A DNA stretch of 64,000 bases from Bradyrhizobium zhengyangense (GCF_022012435.1 NZ_JAKLUA010000003.1:1-64000); one strand, 5' to 3'. Shown: positions 53,518 to 62,744, numbered from the stretch's first letter. The notes: a model not told the origin generated them from the sequence alone. A program made the numbers and translations.

Positions 53518-55146
53518 ATGGCGGACGCCAATACGCATCAGGCCAAAATCCAGTTCGGCTATCGCCGCCACCCCGACCAGGATCGTCCCGGCCAAAGTCC
53601 GGCCGAGCATCCAGTCGTCATCGTCGGTGCTGGCCCGGTCGGGCTGTCGCTCGCCATTGATCTGGCCCAGCGCGGCCAGCGCGTCGTCCTTCTGGACGAT
53701 GCCGACCGCATCGGCGAAGGCTCGCGCGCGATCTGCTTCTCGAAGCGCTCGCTGGAATATTGGGACCGGCTCGGCGTCGCCGACCGCATGGTCGACAAGG
53801 GCGTGGTGTGGAGCGTCGGCCGCATCTTTCACGGCGAATCCCAGCTCTACCAGTTCAATCTGCTGCCGGAGGACGGCCACAAGCGGCCGGCCTTCATCAA
53901 TCTCCAGCAATATTACGCCGAGGCCTATCTGGTCGATCGCATCAGCGATCTGCCAGATATCGACCTGCGCTGGCGCAACAAGGTGACCGCGCTCGAGCAA
54001 CGCAACGATTCCGTAGCGCTGACGATCGAGACTCCGGAAGGTGCCTATCGCCTGCACGCGCAATACATCATCGCCTGCGACGGCGCGCGCTCGTCGCTAC
54101 GGCAAATGGTCGGCGCGGAATTTGGCGGACAGGTGTTCGAGGATCAGTTTCTGATCGCCGACGTCAAGATGACCGCGGAATTCCCGACCGAGCGCTGGTT
54201 CTGGTTCGACCCGCCGTTCCACGCCGGCCGCTCGGCGCTGCTGCATAAGCAGCCCGACGATGTCTGGCGTATCGATCTCCAGCTCAATCGCTACGCCGAT
54301 CCTGTCGTCGAGAAGAAGCCTGAGAATGTGCGGCCGCGAATCGCGCGCATGCTCGGCCACGACAAGTTCGAGTTCGAGTGGATCTCGCTCTACAAGTTCC
54401 AATGCCGTCGGATGGATCGCTTCATCCATGGCCGCGTGATCTTTGCCGGCGATTCCGCGCATCAGGTGTCGCCATTCGGCGCGCGTGGCGCGAACTCAGG
54501 GCTCGAGGACGCCGAGAATCTGTCCTGGAAGCTCGACCGCGTATTGCGCGGCACGTCGCCCGCGAGCCTGCTCGAGAGCTACCATGTCGAGCGCAGTCTG
54601 GCGGCCGACGAGAACATCCGCGAATCCACCCGCTCGACCGATTTCATGGCGCCGAACTCGCACCAGGAGGCGCGGTTGCGCAAGGCGGTGCTGTCGCTCG
54701 CCAAGGAGACCGAGTTTGGCAAGCGCATGGTCAATGGTGGACGCCTTTCGGTGCCGTGCAGCTATGATTCGCCGCTGTCATCGCGCGATGCGGAGGCCTG
54801 GGGTGGCGGACCATCGCCGGGCTGTTCCATGCTCGATGCGCCCGTGTCGACGCGCGGGGGCGGGCAGGCCTATCTGACCGATGCGTTCCGCAAGGGTGGA
54901 ACGGACTTCACCCTGCTCTCGTTTGGCAATGGCGCAGCGATCGATACGCCCGATGGCGTGAAGGATATCAGGATCGGCGGCGAGGGCGGACTGGCCGATC
55001 CCCAGGGCCTTGTTGCGAAGCGCTATGATGCCGAGCCGGGCTCTGCCTATTTGCTCAGGCCCGATGGCTATGTCGCCGCTCGTTTCCGTCATCCGACGCG
55101 CGCTGGCGTTGCCGCCGCGCTGTCGCGGGCCGCCGGTCTGAATTGA
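53518..55146 (+). CDS. FAD aromatic hydroxylase, MhaA-like (3-hydroxyphenylacetate 6-hydroxylase)
   Basis: The 542-residue flavoprotein has the FAD dinucleotide motif VIVGAGPVGLSLAIDLAQRG, the mid-domain region of PHBH/PheA-type hydroxylases and the second FAD motif GRVIFAGDSAHQVSPFGARG. A 74-residue DUF2783 gene follows directly, then homogentisate genes. In Pseudomonas putida U, a large FAD hydroxylase (MhaA) and a small coupling protein (MhaB) convert 3-hydroxyphenylacetate to homogentisate; the same pairing is seen here. I therefore infer that substrate, but phenol or resorcinol hydroxylases are alternatives. GAGG lies seven bases before ATG 53518. Confidence 0.82.
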   Translation: MADANTHQAKIQFGYRRHPDQDRPGQSPAEHPVVIVGAGPVGLSLAIDLAQRGQRVVLLDDADRIGEGSRAICFSKRSLEYWDRLGVADRMVDKGVVWSVGRIFHGESQLYQFNLLPEDGHKRPAFINLQQYYAEAYLVDRISDLPDIDLRWRNKVTALEQRNDSVALTIETPEGAYRLHAQYIIACDGARSSLRQMVGAEFGGQVFEDQFLIADVKMTAEFPTERWFWFDPPFHAGRSALLHKQPDDVWRIDLQLNRYADPVVEKKPENVRPRIARMLGHDKFEFEWISLYKFQCRRMDRFIHGRVIFAGDSAHQVSPFGARGANSGLEDAENLSWKLDRVLRGTSPASLLESYHVERSLAADENIRESTRSTDFMAPNSHQEARLRKAVLSLAKETEFGKRMVNGGRLSVPCSYDSPLSSRDAEAWGGGPSPGCSMLDAPVSTRGGGQAYLTDAFRKGGTDFTLLSFGNGAAIDTPDGVKDIRIGGEGGLADPQGLVAKRYDAEPGSAYLLRPDGYVAARFRHPTRAGVAAALSRAAGLN

Positions 55147-55154
55147 GGTTTCAC

Positions 55155-55379
55155 ATGCCATTGTCCACCAGCTCGAACTTCGCGCGGCCCGATGACGCCT
55201 TCCGCGCCATCGTCGAGGCGCATCGTGGCCTCACCGAGGAGCAGAGCGCCGATTTCGACGCGGCGCTGGTGCTGATCCTCGCCAACCATATCGGCGACAT
55301 CGACGTGCTGCGGGAGGCGCTCGTGCTGGCGAAACGCCGCATGATCGACGGCCAGCAGCAACAACAGCAACAACAATAA
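55155..55379 (+). CDS. DUF2783 small protein, MhaB-like coupling subunit
   Basis: The 74-residue acidic protein reads LSTSSNFARPDDAFRAIVEA, then HRGLTEEQSADFDAALVLI, which fits DUF2783. Such proteins occur beside FAD hydroxylases of this kind and match the small MhaB partner. The C-terminal eight residues are all Gln, coded by alternating CAG and CAA triplets just before the stop, so length may vary by slippage. Start ATG 55155 has GAGG six bases upstream. It overlaps nothing and is 8 bp after the hydroxylase stop. Confidence 0.82.
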   Translation: MPLSTSSNFARPDDAFRAIVEAHRGLTEEQSADFDAALVLILANHIGDIDVLREALVLAKRRMIDGQQQQQQQQ

Positions 55380-55397
55380 CCTCGTAAGGATGAATTG

Positions 55398-56354
55398 ATG
55401 GCGAAGAATTTCGCATCCACCGGCGATCTCTCCGAGAAGAAGATCACCTTCTCCGAGATCGGCACCGATCTCTATGCCTTCACCGCGGAGGGCGATCCGA
55501 ACACCGCTGTCATCGTCGGCGACGACGGCTGCCTGGTGTTCGACGCGCAGGCAACGCCGGCGATGGCCAATAAGGTGATCGAGCGCGTCAAAAAGGTGAC
55601 GGACAAACCGATCAAATATGTCGTGCTGTCGCATTATCACGCGGTGCGCGTGCTCGGCGCGTCCGCCTATCACGCGCAAGGCATTGTCGCCTCGCAGGAG
55701 ACCTATCGTCTGATCGAGGAGCGCGGCAAGCAGGATTGGGATTCCGAATATGGCCGCTTTCCGCGCCTGTTCCAGGATGCGCAGAGCATTCCCGGGCTGA
55801 CCTGGCCGACGCTGACCTTTGAGGGCGAGATGTCGATCTATCTCGGCAAGCGCGAGGTGCGGCTGATGCAGTTAGGGGCCGGCCACACCTCCGGCGACAT
55901 CGTCGCCTGGGTGCCCGATGCGGAGGTGATGTTCTCCGGCGACCTCATCGAATACCACTCGGCCTGCTATTGCGGCGATGCGCATTTGCGCGAATGGCCG
56001 CTGACGCTGAACGAGATCCGCAACTTCAATCCCAAAGCGATCGCGCCGGGCCGCGGCGACGCGCTGAAGGGCGTCGGCACCGTGCGCGAAGCCATCGCGA
56101 TGACGCGCGACTTCGTCACCTCGCTCTATGGTGCCGCCGAGATCTCGGTCGCCAAGGGCCGCACGCTGAAGGAATCGATGGCGGCGACGCGCGAGGTGAT
56201 GGATCCGAAATTCCACAGCTTCGCCATCTACGAGCACTGCCTGCCGTTCAACGTCTCGCGCGCCTTCGACGAAGCGTCGGGGATCGACGATCCCGTGATC
56301 TGGACCGACAAGCGCGACCAGGAAATGTGGGCCGCCCTGCAAGGAGGAGGATAG
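55398..56354 (+). CDS. MBL-fold protein with altered metal site
   Basis: The 318-residue protein has the metallo-beta-lactamase fold. The usual HxHxDH motif reads [10 protein letters not shown] (H79, H81, then V83 and R84 in place of Asp and His), so half the second metal site is missing. The later His (GAGHTSGDI) and Asp ([10 protein letters not shown]) are kept. It may bind one metal or a different one. It lies between the hydroxylase pair and hmgA in the same operon, with AAGGA seven bases before ATG 55398, so a role in aromatic acid handling is likely. The same altered motif may be typical of this subfamily. Confidence 0.85.
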   Translation: MAKNFASTGDLSEKKITFSEIGTDLYAFTAEGDPNTAVIVGDDGCLVFDAQATPAMANKVIERVKKVTDKPIKYVVLSHYHAVRVLGASAYHAQGIVASQETYRLIEERGKQDWDSEYGRFPRLFQDAQSIPGLTWPTLTFEGEMSIYLGKREVRLMQLGAGHTSGDIVAWVPDAEVMFSGDLIEYHSACYCGDAHLREWPLTLNEIRNFNPKAIAPGRGDALKGVGTVREAIAMTRDFVTSLYGAAEISVAKGRTLKESMAATREVMDPKFHSFAIYEHCLPFNVSRAFDEASGIDDPVIWTDKRDQEMWAALQGGG

Positions 56355-56356
56355 TC

Positions 56357-57703
56357 ATGAACATCAATACCTCGCCTGATCAGATCATCCGCAGCTCGGC
56401 GCAGGTCACGCCGGGCTACATGTCCGGCTTCGGCAACAGTTTTGAGACCGAGGCGCTGCCGGGCGCGCTGCCGATCGGGCGCAACTCGCCGCAGCGCTGC
56501 GCCTACGGGCTTTACGCCGAGCAGCTCTCGGGCTCGCCCTTCACCGCGCCGCGCGGCACCAACGAGCGTTCGTGGCTCTATCGCATCCGCCCCTCGGTGA
56601 AGCATTCCGGTCGCTTCGAGAAGGTCGATGCCGGCCTGTGGCGCTCGGCACCGTGCCACGAAAATGATCTGCCGATCGCGCAACTGCGCTGGGACCCGAC
56701 ACCGCTGCCGAAGGAGGACGTCACCTTCGTCCAGGGCGTGCAGACCATGACCACGGCCGGCGACGTTAATACGCAGGCCGGCATGGCCGCGCATGTCTAT
56801 CTCATCACCAAATCGATGGTGGACCAGCACTTCTACAATGCCGACGGCGAGCTGATGTTCGTGCTCCAGCAGGGCAATCTTCGCCTCGTCACCGAGTTCG
56901 GCCGCATCGGCGCCGAGCCCGGCGAGATCGTGGTGATCCCCCGCGGCGTGAAATTCCGCGTCGAGATCCCGAACGGACCGGCGCGCGGCTATCTCTGCGA
57001 AAACTACGGCGGCGCCTTCACGCTGCCGGAGCGCGGACCGATCGGCGCCAACTGCCTTGCGAACGCGCGCGACTTCCTGACGCCGGTCGCGTTTTACGAG
57101 GACAAGGACATCCCGACCGAGCTCTACGTGAAATGGGGCGGGTCGCTGTTCAAGACCAATTTGCCGCATTCGCCGATCGACGTCGTCGCCTGGCACGGCA
57201 ATTATGCGCCCTACAAATACGATCTGCGCAGCTTCTCGCCGGTCGGTGCGATCGGCTTCGATCATCCCGATCCCTCGATCTTCACGGTGTTGACCTCGCC
57301 GTCGGAGACGGCGGGCACCGCGAACATCGATTTCGTCATCTTCCCCGAGCGCTGGATGGTGGCCGACAACACCTTCCGTCCGCCCTGGTATCACATGAAC
57401 ATCATGAGCGAGTTCATGGGCCTGATCTACGGCGTCTACGACGCCAAGCCGCAAGGGTTCGTTCCGGGCGGCATGAGCCTGCATAATTGCATGCTGCCGC
57501 ACGGCCCCGACCGCGACGCCTTCGAGCACGCCAGCAATGGCGAGTTGAAGCCGGTGAAGCTGACGGGCACCATGGCCTTCATGTTCGAGACCCGCTACCC
57601 GCAGCGCGTCACGGCGCACGCCGCGAAATCGTCGACGCTGCAGGACGATTATGCGGATTGCTGGAAGGGCCTGGAAAAGCGCTTCGATCCGAATAGGCCG
57701 TAA
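56357..57703 (+). CDS. hmgA: Homogentisate 1,2-dioxygenase
   Basis: The 448-residue enzyme opens the ring of homogentisate to maleylacetoacetate. The N-terminus [20 protein letters not shown] and [20 protein letters not shown] are diagnostic. The ferrous iron ligands are expected in [11 protein letters not shown] (His and Glu) and [13 protein letters not shown] (His). GGAGGAGG lies just before ATG 56357, two bases after the MBL gene stop, so it is in the same operon. Fumarylacetoacetase follows 139 bp later across a palindromic repeat. Length is normal. Confidence 0.97.
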   Translation: MNINTSPDQIIRSSAQVTPGYMSGFGNSFETEALPGALPIGRNSPQRCAYGLYAEQLSGSPFTAPRGTNERSWLYRIRPSVKHSGRFEKVDAGLWRSAPCHENDLPIAQLRWDPTPLPKEDVTFVQGVQTMTTAGDVNTQAGMAAHVYLITKSMVDQHFYNADGELMFVLQQGNLRLVTEFGRIGAEPGEIVVIPRGVKFRVEIPNGPARGYLCENYGGAFTLPERGPIGANCLANARDFLTPVAFYEDKDIPTELYVKWGGSLFKTNLPHSPIDVVAWHGNYAPYKYDLRSFSPVGAIGFDHPDPSIFTVLTSPSETAGTANIDFVIFPERWMVADNTFRPPWYHMNIMSEFMGLIYGVYDAKPQGFVPGGMSLHNCMLPHGPDRDAFEHASNGELKPVKLTGTMAFMFETRYPQRVTAHAAKSSTLQDDYADCWKGLEKRFDPNRP

Positions 57704-57716
57704 GATCATTCTAATC

Positions 57717-57821
57717 GTCATTCCGGGGCGATGCGAAGCATCGCACCCGGAATCTCGAGATTCCCCCGGTGCGCAATTGCGCACCTGAGGTCTGGTCCTT
57801 ACGGACCATCCCGGAATGACG
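57717..57821. repeat. Long palindromic dispersed repeat between hmgA and fah
   Basis: It starts CGTCATTCCGGGGCGATG and ends CATCCCGGAATGACGG, the same family as 34771-34880. Inner GGTGCGCAATTGCGCACC and GGTCCTTACGGACC form extra hairpins. It spans nearly all of the gap inside the operon. Confidence 0.85.
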
Positions 57822-57842
57822 GTCTCAATTTTGGAGAGCCAT

Positions 57843-59111
57843 GTGCCCGATCCCAACGACCCCAGCCTCCGCTCCTTCATCGAAATCGATCCCGTCTCGG
57901 ACTTCCCGATCCAGAACCTGCCCTATGGCGTGTTCTCGACCGCGGCCAATCCCTCGCCGCGGGTCGGCGTCGCCATCGGAAACTACGTGCTCGATCTCTG
58001 GGAGCTCGAGCAGGATTCGCGGCTCGATGTCGGTCCGCTCGGCGTGTTCTCCGGACCCTCGCTCAATCCCTTCATGGCACTCGGGCCAAAGATCTGGAGC
58101 AAAACTCGGGCGCGGATCAGCGAGCTGTTGCGGCACGATCATCCGGAGCTGCGCGACAACGACGAGCTGCGCAGCCAGGCGTTGGTGCCGATGCACGAGG
58201 CAAAGCTGCATCTGCCGTTCGCGGTCTCCGGCTACACCGATTTCTATTCCTCGAAAGAACACGCCACCAATGTCGGCGTGATGTTCCGCGGCAAGGACAA
58301 TGCGCTGCAGCCGAACTGGCTGCACATGCCGATCGCCTATAACGGACGCGCATCCACCGTCGTGGTGTCAGGCACCAAGGTGAAGCGGCCGCGCGGGCAG
58401 CTGAAGCCGCCGAATGTCGACGTGCCGAGCTTTGGTCCGTGCAAGCGGCTCGATTTCGAGCTGGAGATGGGCGTCGTGATCGGGCAACCGTCGCCGATGG
58501 GCGGCATGCTCACCGAAGCTCAGGCCGAGGAGATGATCTTCGGATTCGTGCTGCTCAACGACTGGAGCGCGCGGGATATCCAGCAATGGGAATATGTGCC
58601 GCTCGGGCCGTTCCTGGCCAAGGCGTTCGCGACCTCGATCAGCCCGTGGGTGGTGACGCGCGAGGCGCTGGAGCCGTTCCGGCTCAAGGGGCCCGAGCAG
58701 GAGCCGGTGCCGCTGGATTATCTGAAGCAGGCGAAGCCTCAGAACTACGATATCGCGCTCGACGTCTCCTTGCGCGCCGCCGGCGCCAATGCGGCCGCCG
58801 GCATCAGCCGCACCAATTTCAGATACATGTACTGGTCCTCGGTGCAGCAGCTGATGCACCACGCCTCCTCGGGCTGCGCCATGAATGTCGGCGATCTCCT
58901 CGGCAGCGGCACCATCTCCGGGCCCGAGAAGAACCAGCGCGGCAGCCTCTTGGAGATCAGCTGGAACGGCACCGAACCGGTGGAGTTGCCCGGCGGCAAG
59001 CGTACGTTCCTCGAAGATGGCGACAGTCTCGTGATGCGCGGCTGGTGCCAGGGCAACGGCTATCGCGTCGGCTTCGGCGAGGTCGAGGGGACGATCTTGC
59101 CGGCGGAGTAG
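57843..59111 (+). CDS. fahA: Fumarylacetoacetase
   Basis: The 422-residue enzyme hydrolyses fumarylacetoacetate to fumarate and acetoacetate, the last step of tyrosine and homogentisate breakdown. Active-site residues are in DFYSSKEHATNVG (His), LDFELEMGVVIG (Glu), LLNDWSARDIQQWEY (Asp) and LGPFLAKAFATSISPW (Lys and Thr). I choose GTG 57843, since GGAG lies six bases upstream and the ATG at 57816 falls inside the repeat. The alternative adds nine residues. No maleylacetoacetate isomerase gene lies in or near this operon. Confidence 0.95.
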   Translation: MPDPNDPSLRSFIEIDPVSDFPIQNLPYGVFSTAANPSPRVGVAIGNYVLDLWELEQDSRLDVGPLGVFSGPSLNPFMALGPKIWSKTRARISELLRHDHPELRDNDELRSQALVPMHEAKLHLPFAVSGYTDFYSSKEHATNVGVMFRGKDNALQPNWLHMPIAYNGRASTVVVSGTKVKRPRGQLKPPNVDVPSFGPCKRLDFELEMGVVIGQPSPMGGMLTEAQAEEMIFGFVLLNDWSARDIQQWEYVPLGPFLAKAFATSISPWVVTREALEPFRLKGPEQEPVPLDYLKQAKPQNYDIALDVSLRAAGANAAAGISRTNFRYMYWSSVQQLMHHASSGCAMNVGDLLGSGTISGPEKNQRGSLLEISWNGTEPVELPGGKRTFLEDGDSLVMRGWCQGNGYRVGFGEVEGTILPAE

Positions 59112-59133
59112 GCTTCGCCCTCGCTCCGACCTC

Positions 59134-59220
59134 CGTCATTGCGAGGAGCTCTTGCGACGAAGCAATCCAGGCTGTCAACGCGACGACAGTCTGGATTGCT
59201 TCGCTGCGCTCGCAATGACG
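59134..59220. repeat. Palindromic dispersed repeat
   Basis: Perfect arms CGTCATTGCGAG / CTCGCAATGACG and GAAGCAATCCAG / CTGGATTGCTTC make a double hairpin between convergent genes. Its core is shared with 21533-21567. Confidence 0.85.
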
Positions 59221-59233
59221 GCGCGGAGAGAGC

Positions 59234-59545
59234 TTATCGCTTCTCCGGCGGCACGTCCTTGACCCGCGCGCAGTGCGCGGCAACGTCCTCCTGGCTGTAC
59301 TTCAGATGCACGCGTTTGTCGGATGGCGCCTGCTTGGTCGTGCACACGCCCGGCCGCCATTCCCGCGTCGGACGGATCGGGCGCGGTGCGAAGCCGCCGC
59401 CGCAATTCGGGCAGACGTTAGACAGTTTTGTCTCGACGCAATCCGCGCAAAACGTGCATTCATAGGAACAGATCCGCGCGTTCGTTGCATCAGGCGGCAG
59501 GTCGCGGTCGCAATATTCGCAGTTCGGTCGAAGCTGAAGGGCCAT
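59234..59545 (-). CDS. DUF1272 small zinc-binding-like protein
   Basis: The 103-residue protein starts MALQLRPNCEYCDRDLPPDA and contains ICSYECTFCADCVET and VCPNCGGGF. Four CxxC or CxxxC groups give a zinc-ribbon pattern, which is characteristic of DUF1272. About 40 polar residues follow. The role is unknown; it could be a nucleic acid or protein binder. The start is ATG 59545, with GGAG eight bases before it. Confidence 0.88.
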   Translation of the reverse strand: MALQLRPNCEYCDRDLPPDATNARICSYECTFCADCVETKLSNVCPNCGGGFAPRPIRPTREWRPGVCTTKQAPSDKRVHLKYSQEDVAAHCARVKDVPPEKR

Positions 59546-59618
59546 GGTCGGATCTCCGCGAATGGACTCGATCATCGCAGATCGCGCGCGCAGCGCGAAT
59601 GGCGTAGTTCCCTCGATT

Positions 59619-60098
59619 TCAGCCAGTCTTCAAATCCTTCAGCGGCAGCTTCGAGCTTTCCTTGAGACGGTCGAGCACGATCGAGGAACGCACATGCGCC
59701 ACGCTCTGATGCGGCATCAGGATATCGTTGACGAGGTTGGACAGACCCTTGAGGTCGCGCAGCACGGCTTTCAGCACGTAGTCGGCGTCGCCCGTGAGCG
59801 AATAGGCCTCCTGGATCTCGTCGATCCGGTTGACCAGCGCGCGGAAGCGCTTTGAATTATCCGGCGAGTGGGTCGCGAGCCCGACCTGGATGAAGGCGAT
59901 CACGCCGAAGCCGAGCGCCTCGCTGGAGAGATCGGCGTGATAGCCTGCGATGACCTTCTCCTCCTCCAGCCGCATCCGCCGCCGCGAGCATTGCGAAGCC
60001 GAGAGACCTGCAAGCTCGGCGAGTTCCTGGTTGGTGAGGCGGCCGTCGTCCTGGAGCGCGCCCAGGATTTTGAGGTCGAAGGCATCCACTGGAATCAT
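59619..60098 (-). CDS. Lrp/AsnC-family regulator, likely of hppD
   Basis: The 159-residue protein has an N-terminal helix-turn-helix (FDLKILGALQDDGRLTNQEL, then LAGLSASQCSRRRMRLEEE) and a C-terminal RAM ligand domain with LTGDADYVLKAVLRDL. Lrp-type proteins bind amino acids or keto acids and often regulate the divergent gene, which here is hppD 123 bp away. Tyrosine or 4-hydroxyphenylpyruvate is a likely signal. Two TCGTGCA repeats 11 bp apart lie between the genes. Confidence 0.92.
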   Translation of the reverse strand: MIPVDAFDLKILGALQDDGRLTNQELAELAGLSASQCSRRRMRLEEEKVIAGYHADLSSEALGFGVIAFIQVGLATHSPDNSKRFRALVNRIDEIQEAYSLTGDADYVLKAVLRDLKGLSNLVNDILMPHQSVAHVRSSIVLDRLKESSKLPLKDLKTG

Positions 60099-60114
60099 GC
60101 GTCATTTTTCCATT

Positions 60115-60132
60115 TCGTGCACAGATCGTGCA
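60115..60132. promoter_or_regulatory. Candidate Lrp operator: TCGTGCA repeated at 11 bp
   Basis: TCGTGCA occurs at 60115-60121 and 60126-60132, on the same face of the helix. It lies between the divergent Lrp and hppD genes, 90 to 107 bp before the hppD start and about 17 bp before the Lrp start. Confidence 0.4.
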
Positions 60133-60221
60133 TAGGATAGCGAAAACGCGTTCCATTTGCACGCTCATTGCGCGCCCCATGAAGGATAGTTCTGGCCAGC
60201 AGCAATTTGGGAGAATCGCCA

Positions 60222-61340
60222 ATGGGTCCGTTTCCGCACGATGCACCGCCGGCCACTGTTAGCGCCGACAATCCAATGGGTACCGACGGGTTCGAATTCG
60301 TCGAATATGCGCATCCCAATCCGCAAGAGCTGCACGATCTGTTCAAGCTGATGGGCTATGCGCCGGTCGCGCGCCACAAGACCAAGAGGATCACCGTCTA
60401 TCGCCAGGGCGACATCAACTATCTCGTGAATGAGGAGCCCGGCACTCACGGCTATGAGTTCGTCGCCGCGCATGGTCCTTGCGCGCCGTCGATGGCGTTC
60501 CGCGTCGTCGATGCCAAGGCGGCCTATGACCGTGCTATTGCGCTTGGTGCCGAGCCGGCTGGCGTCACATCGGCGCAGAAGACGCTGGATGTGCCCGCGA
60601 TCAAGGGCATCGGCGGCAGCCTGCTTTATTTCGTCGATCGCTATGGCGCCAAGGGCTCGGCCTATGACGCCGAGTTCGAATGGCTCGGTGCGCGCGATCC
60701 GCGTCCGGTCGGCGCCGGCCTGTTCTATCTCGATCACCTCACCCACAACGTTCACCGCGGCCGCATGGATGTCTGGACCGGCTTCTACGAAAAGCTGTTC
60801 AACTTCCGCCAGATCCGTTTCTTCGACATCGAAGGCCGCGCCTCCGGCCTGTTCTCGCGCGCATTGACCAGTCCGGACGGCAAGATCCGGATTCCGATCA
60901 ACGAGGACGCCGGTGATTCCGGCCAGATCGAGGAATATCTGAAGACCTATCGCGGCGAAGGCATCCAGCACATCGCCTGCGGCTGCCGCGAGATCCACGG
61001 CACCATTGAAGGCCTGCGCGCAGCCGGCCTGCCTTTCATGCCGTCGCCGCCCGCGACCTATTTCGAGAAGGTCGATGCCCGCCTGCCCAAGCACGGCGAG
61101 GACGTCGCACGCCTGCAGAAGAACGGAATCCTGATCGACGGCGAAGGCGTGGTCGACGGCGGCCAGACCAAGGTGCTGCTGCAGATCTTCTCGGCCAACG
61201 CCATCGGCCCGATCTTCTTCGAGTTCATCCAGCGCAAGGGCGATGACGGCTTTGGCGAGGGCAATTTCAAGGCGCTGTTCGAATCGATCGAGGAAGATCA
61301 GATCCGCCGCGGCGTGTTGAAGGTGGATACGGCAGCGTAG
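60222..61340 (+). CDS. hppD: 4-hydroxyphenylpyruvate dioxygenase
   Basis: The 372-residue enzyme converts 4-hydroxyphenylpyruvate to homogentisate. It has two vicinal-oxygen-chelate domains. The iron ligands are the His in YLDHLTHNVHRG, the His in GIQHIACGCREI and the Glu in IFFEFIQRKGDDGF. Length is typical of the bacterial enzyme. ATG 60222 is supported by GGGAG eight bases upstream, whereas the TTG 15 bases earlier overlaps that site. It supplies homogentisate for hmgA, encoded 2.5 kb upstream on the same strand but outside the same operon. Confidence 0.96.
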   Translation: MGPFPHDAPPATVSADNPMGTDGFEFVEYAHPNPQELHDLFKLMGYAPVARHKTKRITVYRQGDINYLVNEEPGTHGYEFVAAHGPCAPSMAFRVVDAKAAYDRAIALGAEPAGVTSAQKTLDVPAIKGIGGSLLYFVDRYGAKGSAYDAEFEWLGARDPRPVGAGLFYLDHLTHNVHRGRMDVWTGFYEKLFNFRQIRFFDIEGRASGLFSRALTSPDGKIRIPINEDAGDSGQIEEYLKTYRGEGIQHIACGCREIHGTIEGLRAAGLPFMPSPPATYFEKVDARLPKHGEDVARLQKNGILIDGEGVVDGGQTKVLLQIFSANAIGPIFFEFIQRKGDDGFGEGNFKALFESIEEDQIRRGVLKVDTAA

Positions 61341-61350
61341 AACGCTGCCG
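61330..61350 (+). terminator. Hairpin overlapping the hppD stop codon
   Basis: CGGCAGCGT and ACGCTGCCG are perfect nine-base arms with a three-base loop, followed by TTCGT. The hairpin includes the hppD stop and lies between convergent genes. The T tract is poor, so termination may be partial. Confidence 0.55.
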
Positions 61351-61360
61351 TTCGTCCGCT

Positions 61361-62668
61361 CTAGCGCGCCACCGCCGCGTTCATCGCACCGTCCCGCCGC
61401 CGCGCGAGATCCTCCGGCATCCGCATCGCCATCGTGGCGAGGATGCTGACCGCGCCCATCGCGACGACGTACCAGACCCATGACAGCTTGTCGCCTGTCG
61501 TGCCGATAATCCAGGTGAACACCAGCTGCGCGGTGCCGCCAAAGAGGGTGACGCCAAGCGCGTAGGCGATCGACAGTCCGGAGGTGCGGACGATCGCGGG
61601 GAAGATCAGCGGGATGAGGATGATGCCGGCGCCGCCCGACATCGCATGGAATGCCATCAGCACCGCGGCGGTGACGACGTAGACGAGCGGCGAGCCCGAC
61701 GACACCACCAGCAGCAATGCCGGATAGAACAGCAGCGTCACGATGATGCGCGGCACCACGGCGATGGTCTTCAGGCTGTATCTGTCCGCGAGCGCGCCGC
61801 CGAGCAGCGCGAAGATCGTGCCGCTCACGAAGGTGGCGAAGTTGGCCGTCATGGCCCAGCCCTGGCTGTAGTGTAGTGTGTTGATGGCGTAGGTCGCGGT
61901 GTACAGGAAGAAGTACTGGCCGATGGTCGCGCCCGAGATCAGCAGGATGCACAGCACGATCTTGCCCCAGTGGTTGGCCAGGATGTCGGACAGCACGCCG
62001 CCGACGCTGGCATGGGCCTCTTCGGCATCCAGCGTCTCGTCGAGATTCTTGCGGATGAAATAGCCGACCGGCGCGATCAGGATTCCGAGCAGGAACGGCA
62101 CGCGCCAACCCCAGCTATCATTGGCGCCGGGCGTGATCAGGAAGGCGAGGCCAAGGCCGACCAGCGCGGAGAACAGGCTGCCCAGGTTCTGGCTGGCGAG
62201 CTGCCAACTGCCGAAGAAGCCTTTGCGGTGCGAGGGCGCGCTCTCGAGCAGATAAGTCGTCGCCGGTCCCATCTCGCCGCCGGTCGAAAAACCCTGCAGC
62301 AGCCGCGCCAGCACCAGCAGGACCGGGGCGAGCAGGCCGATCTGATCGTAGGTCGGCAGCAGGCCGATGATGCCGGTGCCGAGCGCCATCAGCCAGATGG
62401 TCAGCGTCATTGCCGGCTTGCGACCGTAGCGATCCGCATAAGCGCCGATGACGATGCCGCCGAGCGGTCGCGCCACGAAGCCGACGCCGAAGGTCGCAAC
62501 CGTCAGCAGCAGGCTGGTGTTGGGATTGTCAGCCGGAAAGAAGGCCTTGGCGAGCCAGACCGCGAACGCCGCGTAGACGGTGAAGTCGTAGAATTCGAGC
62601 GCGTTGCCCAGTATGGCTGCGCCGACGCGCATGGTTTGGGAGGGACGCGGACGGTCAGTCTGGTTCAC
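61361..62668 (-). CDS. MFS transporter, metabolite/H+ symporter type
   Basis: The 435-residue protein has 12 membrane segments and the MHS-type signature RVGAAILGNALEFYDFTVYA near the N-terminus, then ADRYGRKPAMTLTIWLMALG after TM2 and VLARLLQGFSTGGEMGPATT in TM4. Such symporters import organic acids with protons. The start is GTG 62668, following AAGG at a normal distance; upstream codons look non-coding. It follows the CoA-transferase gene by 76 bp on the same strand, so they may form an operon that takes up and activates an acid. Confidence 0.92.
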   Translation of the reverse strand: MNQTDRPRPSQTMRVGAAILGNALEFYDFTVYAAFAVWLAKAFFPADNPNTSLLLTVATFGVGFVARPLGGIVIGAYADRYGRKPAMTLTIWLMALGTGIIGLLPTYDQIGLLAPVLLVLARLLQGFSTGGEMGPATTYLLESAPSHRKGFFGSWQLASQNLGSLFSALVGLGLAFLITPGANDSWGWRVPFLLGILIAPVGYFIRKNLDETLDAEEAHASVGGVLSDILANHWGKIVLCILLISGATIGQYFFLYTATYAINTLHYSQGWAMTANFATFVSGTIFALLGGALADRYSLKTIAVVPRIIVTLLFYPALLLVVSSGSPLVYVVTAAVLMAFHAMSGGAGIILIPLIFPAIVRTSGLSIAYALGVTLFGGTAQLVFTWIIGTTGDKLSWVWYVVAMGAVSILATMAMRMPEDLARRRDGAMNAAVAR

Positions 62669-62744
62669 GGATGAGCACCTTGTGTCACTTCTGTGAAACG
62701 CGAAGTGAAGCAAAAGGTGCCTGCTGACAACCCTCAAGCGCGCC

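Noticed and set aside
57816..57842. ATG 57816 as start of fumarylacetoacetase
   Set aside because: It lies inside the dispersed repeat and has no ribosome-binding site, while GTG 57843 has one.
60165..62108. Minus-strand open frame of about 647 codons spanning hppD and part of the MFS gene
   Set aside because: It joins a shifted frame of the MFS gene to the antisense of hppD; both real genes have clear motifs.
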